Shown here: one piece after another, positions 1-5,566 of the stretch
Layout of the letters: each line of letters opens with the position of its first letter
Position numbering within the stretch: position 1 is the stretch's first letter
Source of the DNA: Desulfobacterales bacterium
GTDB taxonomy: Bacteria > Desulfobacterota > Desulfobacteria > Desulfobacterales > ETH-SRB1
Assembly (NCBI GenBank): GCA_030669465.1
Contig: DAOVDN010000032.1
Span: 1-8,659 of the forward strand
Length of the DNA stretch: 8,659 nucleotides
Reading direction: 5' to 3'
The notes under the pieces: generated by a model
Seen by the model: only the letters and a program-made list of their open reading frames with translations
Told to the model about the DNA's origin: nothing
Database searches by the model: none
Program-made: the position numbers and the translations under genes

Positions 1-260
1 TGAAAATATATTCGGAGATCAAAAATTTATAAAGGGGCGCATTCATTCACTTTCTCTTGTAGACCATAAAATCTATCTAAAGGAGTAAGAGTCCCGGGGT
101 TAGTTCTACCTTCGGCCAATAACAACTGTGCATGCTGTTTGTGAACTATACCTATGTCGATTGATGATTGAAGATATTCTATTAATTTTATAACAAAAAG
201 ACAGAGCGAAGCGATTCCACAAATCGACAATCGACAATCATCAATCATCAATTTTTGCCT
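1..260. other. Region without a confident gene; possible gene remnant on the minus strand
   Basis: I see no complete gene here. The minus strand is open from 269 to 27. Its C-terminal part, roughly 150-27, reads like protein (it contains LTPLDRFYGL and ends VNECAPL before a stop). The upstream part of the same frame runs through low-complexity repeats and into a palindrome, so it is unlikely to be a native N-terminus. It could be the tail of a decayed transposase or another gene, but I do not recognise the family. A 12-bp perfect inverted repeat lies at 160-171 and 241-252, so the AT-rich stretch between could fold. Confidence 0.25.
222..252. repeat. Short tandem repeat, 7-bp unit
   Basis: Four consecutive 7-bp units, AATCGAC twice and AATCATC twice, followed by the start of a fifth (AATT). 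The reverse complement of part of this array occurs at 160-171. This is non-coding low-complexity DNA directly next to the large palindrome at 262-322. Confidence 0.7.
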
Positions 261-261
261 G

Positions 262-322
262 GTTCCCATGCTCCAGCGTGGGAACCCATATGGTATGCAT
301 TCCCACGCTGGAGCATGGGAAC
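262..322. repeat. Perfect 23-bp inverted repeat (palindromic, REP/MITE-like)
   Basis: The arm 262-284 is exactly the reverse complement of 300-322, with a 15-base centre that contains the palindrome CCATATGG (286-293). Each arm begins GTTCCCA and ends TGGGAA, so each can also fold on itself into a small hairpin, and the whole could extrude as a cruciform. No U-tract follows the stem on either strand, so it does not look like a normal intrinsic terminator. From memory, similar GTTCCCA...TGGGAAC palindromes are dispersed in many deltaproteobacterial genomes; I could not check this. Confidence 0.8.
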
Positions 323-426
323 GAGAAACTCAAACCCTTTCAAGTCAGGTCTGAACCAGGGTTATGATTTTTTATGATTTACCGGATAGCTACAATGAGA
401 GTTAACTTTGTTTGTGCACTTTAAAC

Positions 427-480
427 CTGTCTGCGTGCTACGCACAGGCAGACAGAATCTTGTATATCCTGTTATCCTGT
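427..480. repeat. Palindrome plus tandem TATCCTGT octamers downstream of aroE
   Basis: CTGTCTGC at 427-434 pairs with GCAGACAG at 448-455. Inside, GTGC pairs with GCAC around a TAC loop, with a two-base AG bulge on one side. The octamer TATCCTGT then occurs twice in a row (465-480), and ATCCTGT appears again at 512-518. The stem lies downstream of aroE in the direction of its transcription, but without a T-run on the minus strand it is not a convincing terminator. It may protect the 3' end of the operon mRNA or be a dispersed repeat. Confidence 0.6.
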
Positions 481-539
481 CAGTGTCTTTTTCAAAAGGC
501 TAAAATGTTACATCCTGTCAAATATTTTGCCTCTCTTTT

Positions 540-1379
540 TTATGCGGCACCCTTTCCGAGGGCATCCAGCACAGTACTTCTCATTATATCGACAGGCGCT
601 TTCTTTCCGGTCCACATTTCAAACTGAGCAGCTCCCTGATAGACAAACATCGAAGCGCCGTCTACGGTAATACAGCCGATATCTTCGGCCTCCTTTAAGA
701 GGCTGGTTTTTATTGGATTATAAACAATATCCATGACAACCATATCCTTTTTTAAGTCTTCTCTTTGTACCGGCATTGCTTTTGTGTCTGGTGTCATACC
801 AACAGGAGTTGCGTTAATCAGGATCCGGCAACCAATATTCCTGAACTCTGAAAGATGGTAGTAATCTACCCCAAGGTCCTTTGCCAGATTTTCTCCTTCA
901 TCTTTTAAAAGACCTAGTATCGTTAATCTTCCCCCCTCTGATACTATTCCAAAGCCTATTGCACGTGCAGCTCCGCCGGAACCGAGAATAACCACATCCT
1001 TATCTTTGATGCTTGTCTTTTCCAATAATGCATCTGTGGCGCCAAGGCAATCTGTATTATAACCAAAAAGTTTGCCCTCTCTGTTAACGACAGTATTAAC
1101 AGCGCCGATCTTTAAGGCTTTCTCATCTATATTATCAAGAAATTTCATCACTTCTACCTTATGAGGTATGGTAACGCTGGCGCCCTTTACGCCAAGACCT
1201 TTTATGCCGCTGATTGCGGAAGCCAGATCTCTATCTTTTACATTGAATGCAAGATATACCCCGTTGTATCCTATGTGAGCAAACGCACTATTATGCATAA
1301 CAGGGCTCAAACTATGGGATATCGGATCTCCGAGCACGCAGTAAAGAGATGTATAAGAATCTACAACAACCTGTTTCAT
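540..1379 (-). CDS. aroE: Shikimate dehydrogenase (NADP-dependent)
   Basis: AroE reduces 3-dehydroshikimate to shikimate with NADPH in the cytoplasm, in the common aromatic pathway. The 279-residue product has the usual family length. The N-terminal substrate domain carries SHSLSP (residues 21-26), the catalytic lysine in TIPHK (K74), N95 in AVNT, and the catalytic aspartate in NTD (D110). The nucleotide-binding loop is GSGGAARA (133-140). The conserved glutamine region VYQGAAQF (247-254) places the substrate-binding Gln at 248. The ATG lies 3 bases after the pheA stop. Its ribosome binding site, AAGAGGAG at 1394-1387, sits inside the last pheA codons with a 7-base spacer, so aroE translation is probably coupled to pheA. 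It is the last gene of the minus-strand aro operon. No clear terminator follows; only a palindrome at 427-455 is seen. Confidence 0.95.
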   Translation of the reverse strand: MKQVVVDSYTSLYCVLGDPISHSLSPVMHNSAFAHIGYNGVYLAFNVKDRDLASAISGIKGLGVKGASVTIPHKVEVMKFLDNIDEKALKIGAVNTVVNREGKLFGYNTDCLGATDALLEKTSIKDKDVVILGSGGAARAIGFGIVSEGGRLTILGLLKDEGENLAKDLGVDYYHLSEFRNIGCRILINATPVGMTPDTKAMPVQREDLKKDMVVMDIVYNPIKTSLLKEAEDIGCITVDGASMFVYQGAAQFEMWTGKKAPVDIMRSTVLDALGKGAA

Positions 1380-1382
1380 GTT

Positions 1383-2504
1383 TTAGCTCCTCTTAAATTC
1401 TTCAATTCCTACCGGATATGAACCAAGGCACTTCAGATACATGCAGATACTTTTCATTCTTGCAACTGTCTCTTTTACATTTTGATCTTCTATATGCCCT
1501 TCAAGGTCCACAAAGAAAAAATAGTTCCAGTTCTCATGTTTGGTCGGCCTGGACTCCAGCTTGGCCATATTAATTCCTGCTTTGGCAATCGGTTCCAAAA
1601 CCTTGTACAGAGCGCCTGGAACATGTGCTGTAGCAAACATTATCGATGTCTTATCTCTTCCTGTCCTGTGGAGCTCATCCCGTCCGATTACCAGAAATCT
1701 TGTTATATTTCTGGAAGAGTCCTCGATTCTGGATGCCAGAACCTGCAGCTCATACATATGAGCTGCTTCTCTGCCGGCAATTGCGGCAGATCCTGGCTCT
1801 TGCGATGCTTTTTGTGCAGCACGAGCCGTACTGCTGCATTCCATAAGCTTGCATTCCGGCAGATATTTTCTGATCCATCTTCGGCATTGGGCAAATGCAT
1901 GTGGATGAGAATAGATTATCTTTATATCGTCAAGGGAGCCTGTTTTTGATAATAGATCATGGGATATTGTATGGTATATTTCGGCACATATCTTGAGGTC
2001 GGATTCAAAAAAAAGGTCCAGCGTATAATTTACTGTGCCCTCAATCGAGTTTTCAATCGGAACAACGCCATAATTGCAAGTCCCTTTTTCTACTTCATTA
2101 AATATGTCGCGAATGCTCGGCAGAGGAACAAATGAAACAGAATGCCCAAAATGCTTCATAGCCGCTATATGCGTAAATGTGGCCTCAGGACCCAGATATG
2201 TTACAATCTCCGGGCGTTGAATTTCACGGGATGCAGCGATTATTTCGGTAAAAACGTGATGCAGCGCATTTTTGCTTAAAGGCCCCTTATTTAGAGTTGA
2301 AAGCCTCTTTATGATTGCGATCTCACGTGCCCTGTCCACAACCTGATCACCATTTTGCTCCTTGATCCTGCCTATCTCCTTTGCAAGCAAAAGCCTCCTG
2401 TTGATTAAATCAAGGACCTTCTCATCGATCTCATCTATGGAATTTCGCAGTGAGCCTATAGGAGAACCGGAAGCGTCTGTGTTTATCTTTTCAAGATTTG
2501 TCAT
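1383..2504 (-). CDS. pheA: Bifunctional chorismate mutase / prephenate dehydratase (P-protein)
   Basis: This enzyme converts chorismate to prephenate and then to phenylpyruvate, committing flux to phenylalanine. Domains in order: AroQ chorismate mutase (about 15-95), prephenate dehydratase (about 101-280), and an ACT regulatory domain (about 287-370). Mutase active-site residues align with E. coli R11, R28, K39, D48 and E52 as R20, R37, K48, D57 and E61 at a constant offset of 9. The E. coli Gln88 position appears to be Glu (E87), a substitution known in other AroQ mutases. The dehydratase shows PIENSIEGTV (149-158) and the catalytic TRF (268-270). The ACT domain has GALY (297-300) and ESRP (317-320), the phenylalanine-binding motifs, so Phe feedback inhibition is expected. 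The start has only a weak upstream Shine-Dalgarno. A tiny ORF (ATG ACA TTA TGA, 2512-2501) overlaps the pheA ATG and may be chance. A palindromic element lies between aroB' and this gene. Confidence 0.95.
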   Translation of the reverse strand: MTNLEKINTDASGSPIGSLRNSIDEIDEKVLDLINRRLLLAKEIGRIKEQNGDQVVDRAREIAIIKRLSTLNKGPLSKNALHHVFTEIIAASREIQRPEIVTYLGPEATFTHIAAMKHFGHSVSFVPLPSIRDIFNEVEKGTCNYGVVPIENSIEGTVNYTLDLFFESDLKICAEIYHTISHDLLSKTGSLDDIKIIYSHPHAFAQCRRWIRKYLPECKLMECSSTARAAQKASQEPGSAAIAGREAAHMYELQVLASRIEDSSRNITRFLVIGRDELHRTGRDKTSIMFATAHVPGALYKVLEPIAKAGINMAKLESRPTKHENWNYFFFVDLEGHIEDQNVKETVARMKSICMYLKCLGSYPVGIEEFKRS

Positions 2505-2531
2505 AATGTCATAAGAAACTACTCAAAATTA

Positions 2532-2650
2532 ATCACGAAAACACGAAAGTACGAAAACACGAAAACACGAAAACACGAAATAAAGGACGCGGAAATCAAG
2601 TTGCTATCATTGTTTTTTTTCGTGTTTTCAGTCTTTCGTGCTTTCGTGAT
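2532..2650. repeat. Imperfect 34-bp inverted repeat built of CACGAAAA units
   Basis: The left arm 2532-2565 and the right arm 2617-2650 are reverse complements with about 4 mismatches over 34 bp. The left arm continues as a tandem run of ACACGAAA-type octamers up to 2580. The element fills nearly all of the aroB'-pheA gap (2505-2668) and would form a long hairpin in the operon transcript. It could be a MITE-like insertion, or a processing or stability hairpin. It encodes no protein that I can see. Confidence 0.75.
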
Positions 2651-2668
2651 AGTTCTTTACTGCCCAGC

Positions 2669-3661
2669 TTACTTTTCCGTTATAGTTTCATCTATCTTGT
2701 AGCCGAAGTGCCTGCCCCATTCCTCAACTGCTACGAGAACCTTGTCGCCCGGCTTAAGACTTACAACCGATAGTGGCTTTCCTTCAGGATCTGTCAGCCG
2801 AATTGTTTCCGCATTTTGAAGAATGGTTGTCACCTCTTTGTCTCCAACAACCGCCTTTACAAGCATCAATGGACGTTTTTCGATCTTCAGACGTCCAACA
2901 GTGCCAACTGTCGTATTTCCCTCAAAATCGACGATCAGCACCTCATCACCGGCTGAAAGTTCTGAAAGATATCTGGTCTTTCCTCCCGGAACCCTTGTAT
3001 ATGCATGAACAGGTCCTGCATTGACCCTGAAAGGCCTGGGAGCAACATAAGGATTGAAAACACTTTCTGCATGAACAAGAAACAAAGCGCTGCTGCTGTT
3101 CCCAACGAGTATCCCCTGGCCCAGAGTCATCGACGTACATGTATCCACACAAACCCTGTCCCCCATCCCAACAGGGGTGATTTCTACAATCTCGGCTGTT
3201 TCAAGAGAGGTTTTATACTCACTTGTGCGAAGCAGCGAAAGAGCTTTTTTAAGCTCTATCGGATCGGTTGTATGGAAAAGTATATGGTTTACCCCTTTTT
3301 CCAGAATGCCGAATGCGGTTTGAGCCTCTTTGAGATTTCGAACCTGGGCAATAACATCTGCGCCTTTTGCTATCAAGTTCTCAAGTGGTATAATCGTCCA
3401 GTCGCTACACTCAAGAATTACCTTTTTGCTTTGACTGAGCTTGATTATTTTTTCCTCGTCCTCACCGCTTTTTATTGTAAATAAGACAACATCCTTCCCG
3501 AGTATCAAATCACCATCTTCGGAAATAGTCTCTATCCTGCCCAACTCTTTTACTTTTTTGGAAAATCCCTTTGGAACCATTATACCATCTGCTCCGCCTT
3601 CAAGAGCGGTGGTCACAATCTTCTTGTCCCACGGATCTACTTTTACCCAAATCTTTCGCAT
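2669..3661 (-). CDS. aroB': 3-dehydroquinate synthase II (archaeal-type, NAD-dependent)
   Basis: AroB' oxidatively deaminates and cyclises 2-amino-3,7-dideoxy-D-threo-hept-6-ulosonate (ADH) to 3-dehydroquinate using NAD+, the second step of the archaeal-type entry to the aromatic pathway. The product is unrelated to classical AroB. Family hallmarks seen: the N-terminal [12 protein letters not shown] stretch, a central [14 protein letters not shown] block, then [40 protein letters not shown], and [19 protein letters not shown] chose the ATG at 3661, giving 330 residues, because GGAG at 3674-3671 is 9 bases upstream. The frame also reaches a TTG at 3676, but that would overlap this site. Homologues that I recall are slightly longer (about 360 in methanogens). 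It directly follows aroA' in the operon, its pathway partner, but a 125-bp palindromic element is wedged between them. Confidence 0.93.
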   Translation of the reverse strand: MRKIWVKVDPWDKKIVTTALEGGADGIMVPKGFSKKVKELGRIETISEDGDLILGKDVVLFTIKSGEDEEKIIKLSQSKKVILECSDWTIIPLENLIAKGADVIAQVRNLKEAQTAFGILEKGVNHILFHTTDPIELKKALSLLRTSEYKTSLETAEIVEITPVGMGDRVCVDTCTSMTLGQGILVGNSSSALFLVHAESVFNPYVAPRPFRVNAGPVHAYTRVPGGKTRYLSELSAGDEVLIVDFEGNTTVGTVGRLKIEKRPLMLVKAVVGDKEVTTILQNAETIRLTDPEGKPLSVVSLKPGDKVLVAVEEWGRHFGYKIDETITEK

Positions 3662-3677
3662 TGAATTAATCTCCAAA

Positions 3678-3802
3678 TATAGACTTTCAGATAAATAATT
3701 TCACTGCGTTATCAGTCAAAATCCTCGACGACGTACAACTCAGTACGACTTACTCAGATTTTTCCTTCTAGCCTTGTGAAATGAATTATCTGAAAGTCTA
3801 TA
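3678..3802. mobile_element. MITE-like element with 27-bp terminal inverted repeats
   Basis: The ends 3678-3704 and 3776-3802 are inverted repeats with 2 mismatches in 27 bp. Both tips read TATAGAC or its complement, so a TA target duplication may be part of the ends. The roughly 71-base core has no ORF but holds a small CGTAC/GTACG hairpin (about 3731-3747). It sits in the aroA'-aroB' spacer and stops a few bases short of the aroB' Shine-Dalgarno. That is the pattern expected of a small non-autonomous element tolerated inside an operon. Mobility is inferred from structure only; no second copy is in this window. Confidence 0.65.
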
Positions 3803-3818
3803 AAATAAGGAACAAAAT

Positions 3819-4616
3819 CTATTCCAAAATCTTCATTGCGTCTTCCACGCTGCTTCCATCATTTACAATGGCTGAAATGGCCTTTACCATACGCGCTGGA
3901 TCTCTATGCTGAAACACGTTACGGCCTATGGAAACACCGGAGCCTCCGGCATCAATAGAACCCTTTACCATTTCCAGTATCTCCCTGTCTGAATTCATTT
4001 TAGGGCCACCGGCAATTACAACCGGAATTGAACACCCGGAAACGACTTCTTTAAAGGTCTCCGCTGAACCGGTGTACGAAACCTTGACAATATCCGCTCC
4101 CATCTCATTTCCGACGCGTGCTGCGTGCTTGACAACCTTTACATCATACTCGTCTTTGATCTTCTCGCCTCTTGGATAGATCATGGCAAGAAGCGGCATG
4201 CCCCACGTACGCGCTTCATAACTTACTCTGCCGAAATCATTTAGCATCTCTTTTTCACCACCATTTCCCAGATTTACATGTATGGATACTGCATCTGCGC
4301 CAAGCTTGATAGCCTCTTCAACTGAGCAAACAAGCGTTTTGGCATTGGGATAGGGCGAAAGATTAGTAGATGCCGACAGGTGTATGATCAAACCTATATC
4401 TCTGCCCTTCTCGCGATGACCTTCGCCTACAAGTCCCTTGTGTATAACAGTGGCATTTGCCCCGCCTTCAGCTACTTTCTGAATTGCGCTCTTCATATCC
4501 TCCAGGCCGTCAATCGGGCCAACCGAAATACCGTGATCCATTGGAACAATTACGGTTTTGCCTGTATTCCTGTTTATGATGCGCTCCATCCTGATTTTTT
4601 TACCCAAAATTGTCAT
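3819..4616 (-). CDS. aroA': 2-amino-3,7-dideoxy-D-threo-hept-6-ulosonate (ADH) synthase, class I aldolase family
   Basis: AroA' condenses L-aspartate semialdehyde with 6-deoxy-5-ketofructose 1-phosphate to give ADH, the first step of the archaeal-type route to 3-dehydroquinate. The 265-residue product belongs to the DhnA/FbaB-like class I aldolases. D27 (in PMDHG), Y147 (in MIYPRG) and K178 (in DIVKVSYTG) match the catalytic Asp33, Tyr153 and Schiff-base Lys184 that I recall for M. jannaschii ADH synthase, at a constant offset of 6. The phosphate-binding region VIAGGPK and the later [13 protein letters not shown] are present. I chose the ATG at 4616, preceded by a purine-rich AGGGAGGGAG site (4630-4621). 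The frame extends upstream to a GTG at 4664, but that lies inside the attenuator stem. It is the first structural gene of the operon and lies behind the aromatic leader, so it is likely controlled by attenuation. Confidence 0.93.
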   Translation of the reverse strand: MTILGKKIRMERIINRNTGKTVIVPMDHGISVGPIDGLEDMKSAIQKVAEGGANATVIHKGLVGEGHREKGRDIGLIIHLSASTNLSPYPNAKTLVCSVEEAIKLGADAVSIHVNLGNGGEKEMLNDFGRVSYEARTWGMPLLAMIYPRGEKIKDEYDVKVVKHAARVGNEMGADIVKVSYTGSAETFKEVVSGCSIPVVIAGGPKMNSDREILEMVKGSIDAGGSGVSIGRNVFQHRDPARMVKAISAIVNDGSSVEDAMKILE

Positions 4617-4636
4617 GATACTCCCTCCCTTAATGC

Positions 4637-4670
4637 AAAAAAGGCCGCAGAGTCTTTTCTCCACGGCCTT
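4637..4670 (-). terminator. Second (promoter-distal) intrinsic terminator of the aro leader
   Basis: A 12-bp stem pairs AAGGCCGTGGAG (4670-4659) with CTCTGCGGCCTT (4652-4641), including two G-U wobbles, around an AAAAGA loop. It ends in a run of six U (4642-4637). It lies just upstream of the aroA' ribosome binding site, the normal place for the terminator of an attenuator. Confidence 0.85.
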
Positions 4671-4677
4671 CTAAAGC

Positions 4678-4709
4678 AAAAAAACCGTGGGCTTAAGGTC
4701 TCCCCACGG
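4678..4709 (-). terminator. First (promoter-proximal) intrinsic terminator of the aro leader
   Basis: A perfect 7-bp GC-rich stem, CCGTGGG (4709-4703) with CCCACGG (4691-4685), closes an 11-base loop and is followed directly by seven U (4684-4678). Its 3' arm can instead pair with the 5' arm of the second terminator. It may act as a terminator itself, as the pause hairpin of the attenuator, or as both. Confidence 0.75.
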
Positions 4710-4733
4710 CTTATTGCGCTTAACAAATTAGTC

Positions 4734-4811
4734 TCAGCGCACCACAGGCAGACCGATACTAAAATAATACCGATAATACCAAAAATTTCTGCCTGAAAAA
4801 TTGTGCGCCAT
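4734..4811 (-). CDS. Aromatic-rich leader peptide of the aro operon (25 aa)
   Basis: A short ORF on the minus strand, ATG at 4811 and TGA at 4736-4734. The peptide begins MAHNFSGR, then NFWYYRYYF (residues 9-17), then SIGLPVVR. Seven of the eight residues 10-17 are aromatic (F, W, Y, Y, Y, Y, F, broken by one R), and another Phe is at residue 5. The start is preceded by AAAGGA (4825-4820) at an 8-base spacing. The predicted transcription start lies about 20 bases upstream, which fits a dedicated leader. It precedes two terminators and then aroA'. Its likely role is to sense charged tRNAs for Phe, Tyr and Trp by ribosome stalling, not to act as a protein. The mix of all three aromatic codons suits an operon that feeds the common pathway. 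Confidence 0.85.
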   Translation of the reverse strand: MAHNFSGRNFWYYRYYFSIGLPVVR

Positions 4812-4838
4812 TTAAAATATCCTTTAAAATTCTCTGGC

Positions 4839-4867
4839 TGTTTATCTTATCAAACCTTAATTGTCAA
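4839..4867 (-). promoter_or_regulatory. Putative sigma-70 promoter of the aro leader
   Basis: The minus strand has a perfect -35 TTGACA (4867-4862). At 17 bases' spacing lies TAAACA (4844-4839), a poor -10 match; GATAAA (4846-4841) at 15 bases is an alternative. A start near 4832 would give a short untranslated stretch before the leader ribosome binding site. The -35 is clear and the -10 is uncertain. Confidence 0.45.
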
Positions 4868-4896
4868 GATTTTTTTAGGAATTTTTGGTTTTTATA

Positions 4897-4925
4897 TTGA
4901 CAATAGTATTGCTAAAAGAAATACT
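4897..4925 (+). promoter_or_regulatory. Putative divergent sigma-70 promoter toward the CGGC gene
   Basis: A perfect TTGACA (4897-4902), a 17-base spacer, and AATACT (4920-4925, 4 of 6 to consensus) on the plus strand. It faces away from the aro promoter. The two -35 boxes form an inverted repeat, TTGTCAA at 4861-4867 and TTGACAA at 4897-4903, separated by 29 bases. Transcripts from here would cross the palindromic element at 4935-5029 before the next gene. Confidence 0.35.
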
Positions 4926-4934
4926 TAATTAAAA

Positions 4935-5029
4935 TTGATGAACTGGTAAAAAGTCGAATTTGGTGAATGTGTCATTTCTCGCTTCGCTCGAAATGACAAG
5001 TTGTTGGGACTTTTTTACGAGACCATCAA
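4935..5029. repeat. Palindromic MITE-like element upstream of the CGGC gene
   Basis: The outer arms share TTGATG/CATCAA (4935-4940, 5024-5029) and GTAAAAAGTC (4946-4955) with GACTTTTTTAC (5008-5018, one extra T). In the centre, TGTCATTTC (4970-4978) pairs with GAAATGACA (4990-4998). The nested layout of a near-perfect inner hairpin inside weaker outer arms suggests a small non-autonomous mobile repeat. It has no coding capacity. Confidence 0.55.
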
Positions 5030-5050
5030 AATTTATGCATAGAAAAGTGT

Positions 5051-5079
5051 TTGCCGGTATCAATGCTGCTGGCGATAAT
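5051..5079 (+). promoter_or_regulatory. Putative proximal promoter of the CGGC gene
   Basis: TTGCCG (5051-5056), a 17-base spacer, and GATAAT (5074-5079, 5 of 6 to consensus). A start near 5086 would lie just ahead of the strong Shine-Dalgarno AAGGAGG at 5095-5101. It competes with the farther site at 4897-4925 as the main promoter. Confidence 0.4.
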
Positions 5080-5106
5080 ATAAGACCTTAATAAAAGGAG
5101 GTTGAA

Positions 5107-5487
5107 ATGACAAAAGTGGGTATTGTCCGTTGTGAAAAAAATATAGATCGATGTCCCATGACTAGCTGTTTTCAATGTTTAAGGGAGAAAAAAGAAGCAT
5201 TTTCGATATATGATGAATGCATATTAGCAGGTGTTTTTACTTGCCACTGTCCCGGTGATGTTGCTATTAAATTATCTAAAATACTTAAATCCAAGGGAGC
5301 AGAGGTAATTCATTTCTGTACATGCGCCTTTGCTAAAAAAACCGATAAAGGTTGGATTATGGAAGATGGTGGATTCTGTGAACATATTGACGACATCATT
5401 GAAAGCGTTAATAAAGAAACAGGTATTCCATGTGTGAAGGGAACAGCACACCTTCCTAAAAACTATAGTGTCAAGACTTGGGATTAG
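5107..5487 (+). CDS. Small cysteine-rich CGGC-domain-like protein
   Basis: A complete 126-residue protein with an excellent ribosome binding site, AAGGAGG, five bases before the ATG. The start MTKVGIVRCEKNIDRCPMTSC, the REKKEAF stretch, and the late GAEVIHFCTC block resemble the CGGC domain family (often annotated as predicted metal-binding proteins in anaerobes). The family's exact function is not known to me. Cysteines at 9, 16, 21, 24, 38, 46, 48, 71 and 73 could bind a metal or cluster. The signature segment, which I recall as TC-GG-CPG, reads T45-C-H-C-P-G here, one residue shorter, giving C-x-C in place of C-x-x-C. No signal peptide or membrane segment is seen, so it is probably cytoplasmic. 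It appears to be monocistronic, with a 79-base gap before the next gene. Confidence 0.7.
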   Translation: MTKVGIVRCEKNIDRCPMTSCFQCLREKKEAFSIYDECILAGVFTCHCPGDVAIKLSKILKSKGAEVIHFCTCAFAKKTDKGWIMEDGGFCEHIDDIIESVNKETGIPCVKGTAHLPKNYSVKTWD

Positions 5488-5566
5488 TTTTGCTTTTGCG
5501 CAGACTGTGCTGCACTCATGTCGGAAGCGTTGATATTACAACAGCAGACAGGCTCAGGCAAGGCAA

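Larger units (their letters stand above)
4617..4832 (-). promoter_or_regulatory. Transcription attenuator leader of the aro operon
   Basis: The predicted transcript leader runs from about 4832 to the aroA' start. In order it holds a ribosome binding site, a 25-codon aromatic-rich leader ORF, a small GCGCT/AGCGC stem (4740-4736 with 4720-4716), two tandem intrinsic terminators, and the aroA' Shine-Dalgarno. CCACGG (4690-4685, 3' arm of the first terminator) can pair with CCGTGG (4666-4661, 5' arm of the second), so a single alternative helix disrupts both. GGTCT at 4754-4750 in the leader ORF can pair with AGACC at 4701-4697 in the first terminator, extended across a bulge. A ribosome waiting at the aromatic codons would leave this leader segment free, while one at the stop codon would cover it. 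Leader-peptide attenuation is well established for trp and phe operons; the detailed fold here is inferred. Confidence 0.8.

Noticed and set aside
427..455. Hairpin downstream of aroE as an intrinsic terminator
   Set aside because: On the minus strand the stem is not followed by a U-run, only by GTTTAAAG.
2532..2580. Regular CACGAAAA units as a possible CRISPR array
   Set aside because: Units are 8 bp with no spacers; they are arms of an inverted repeat.
4617..4664. A 16-residue N-terminal extension of AroA' from a GTG at 4664
   Set aside because: It would start inside the terminator stem with no ribosome binding site, while the ATG at 4616 has a strong one and gives catalytic residues in register with the family.
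4380..4796. Plus-strand 138-codon frame across the aro leader
   Set aside because: It is a shadow of aroA' and the attenuator and has no ribosome binding site or recognisable motif.
4617..4811. T-box riboswitch as the regulator of the aro operon
   Set aside because: The leader is short and lacks a recognisable T-box sequence or specifier stem; a translated leader ORF and tandem terminators explain it better.
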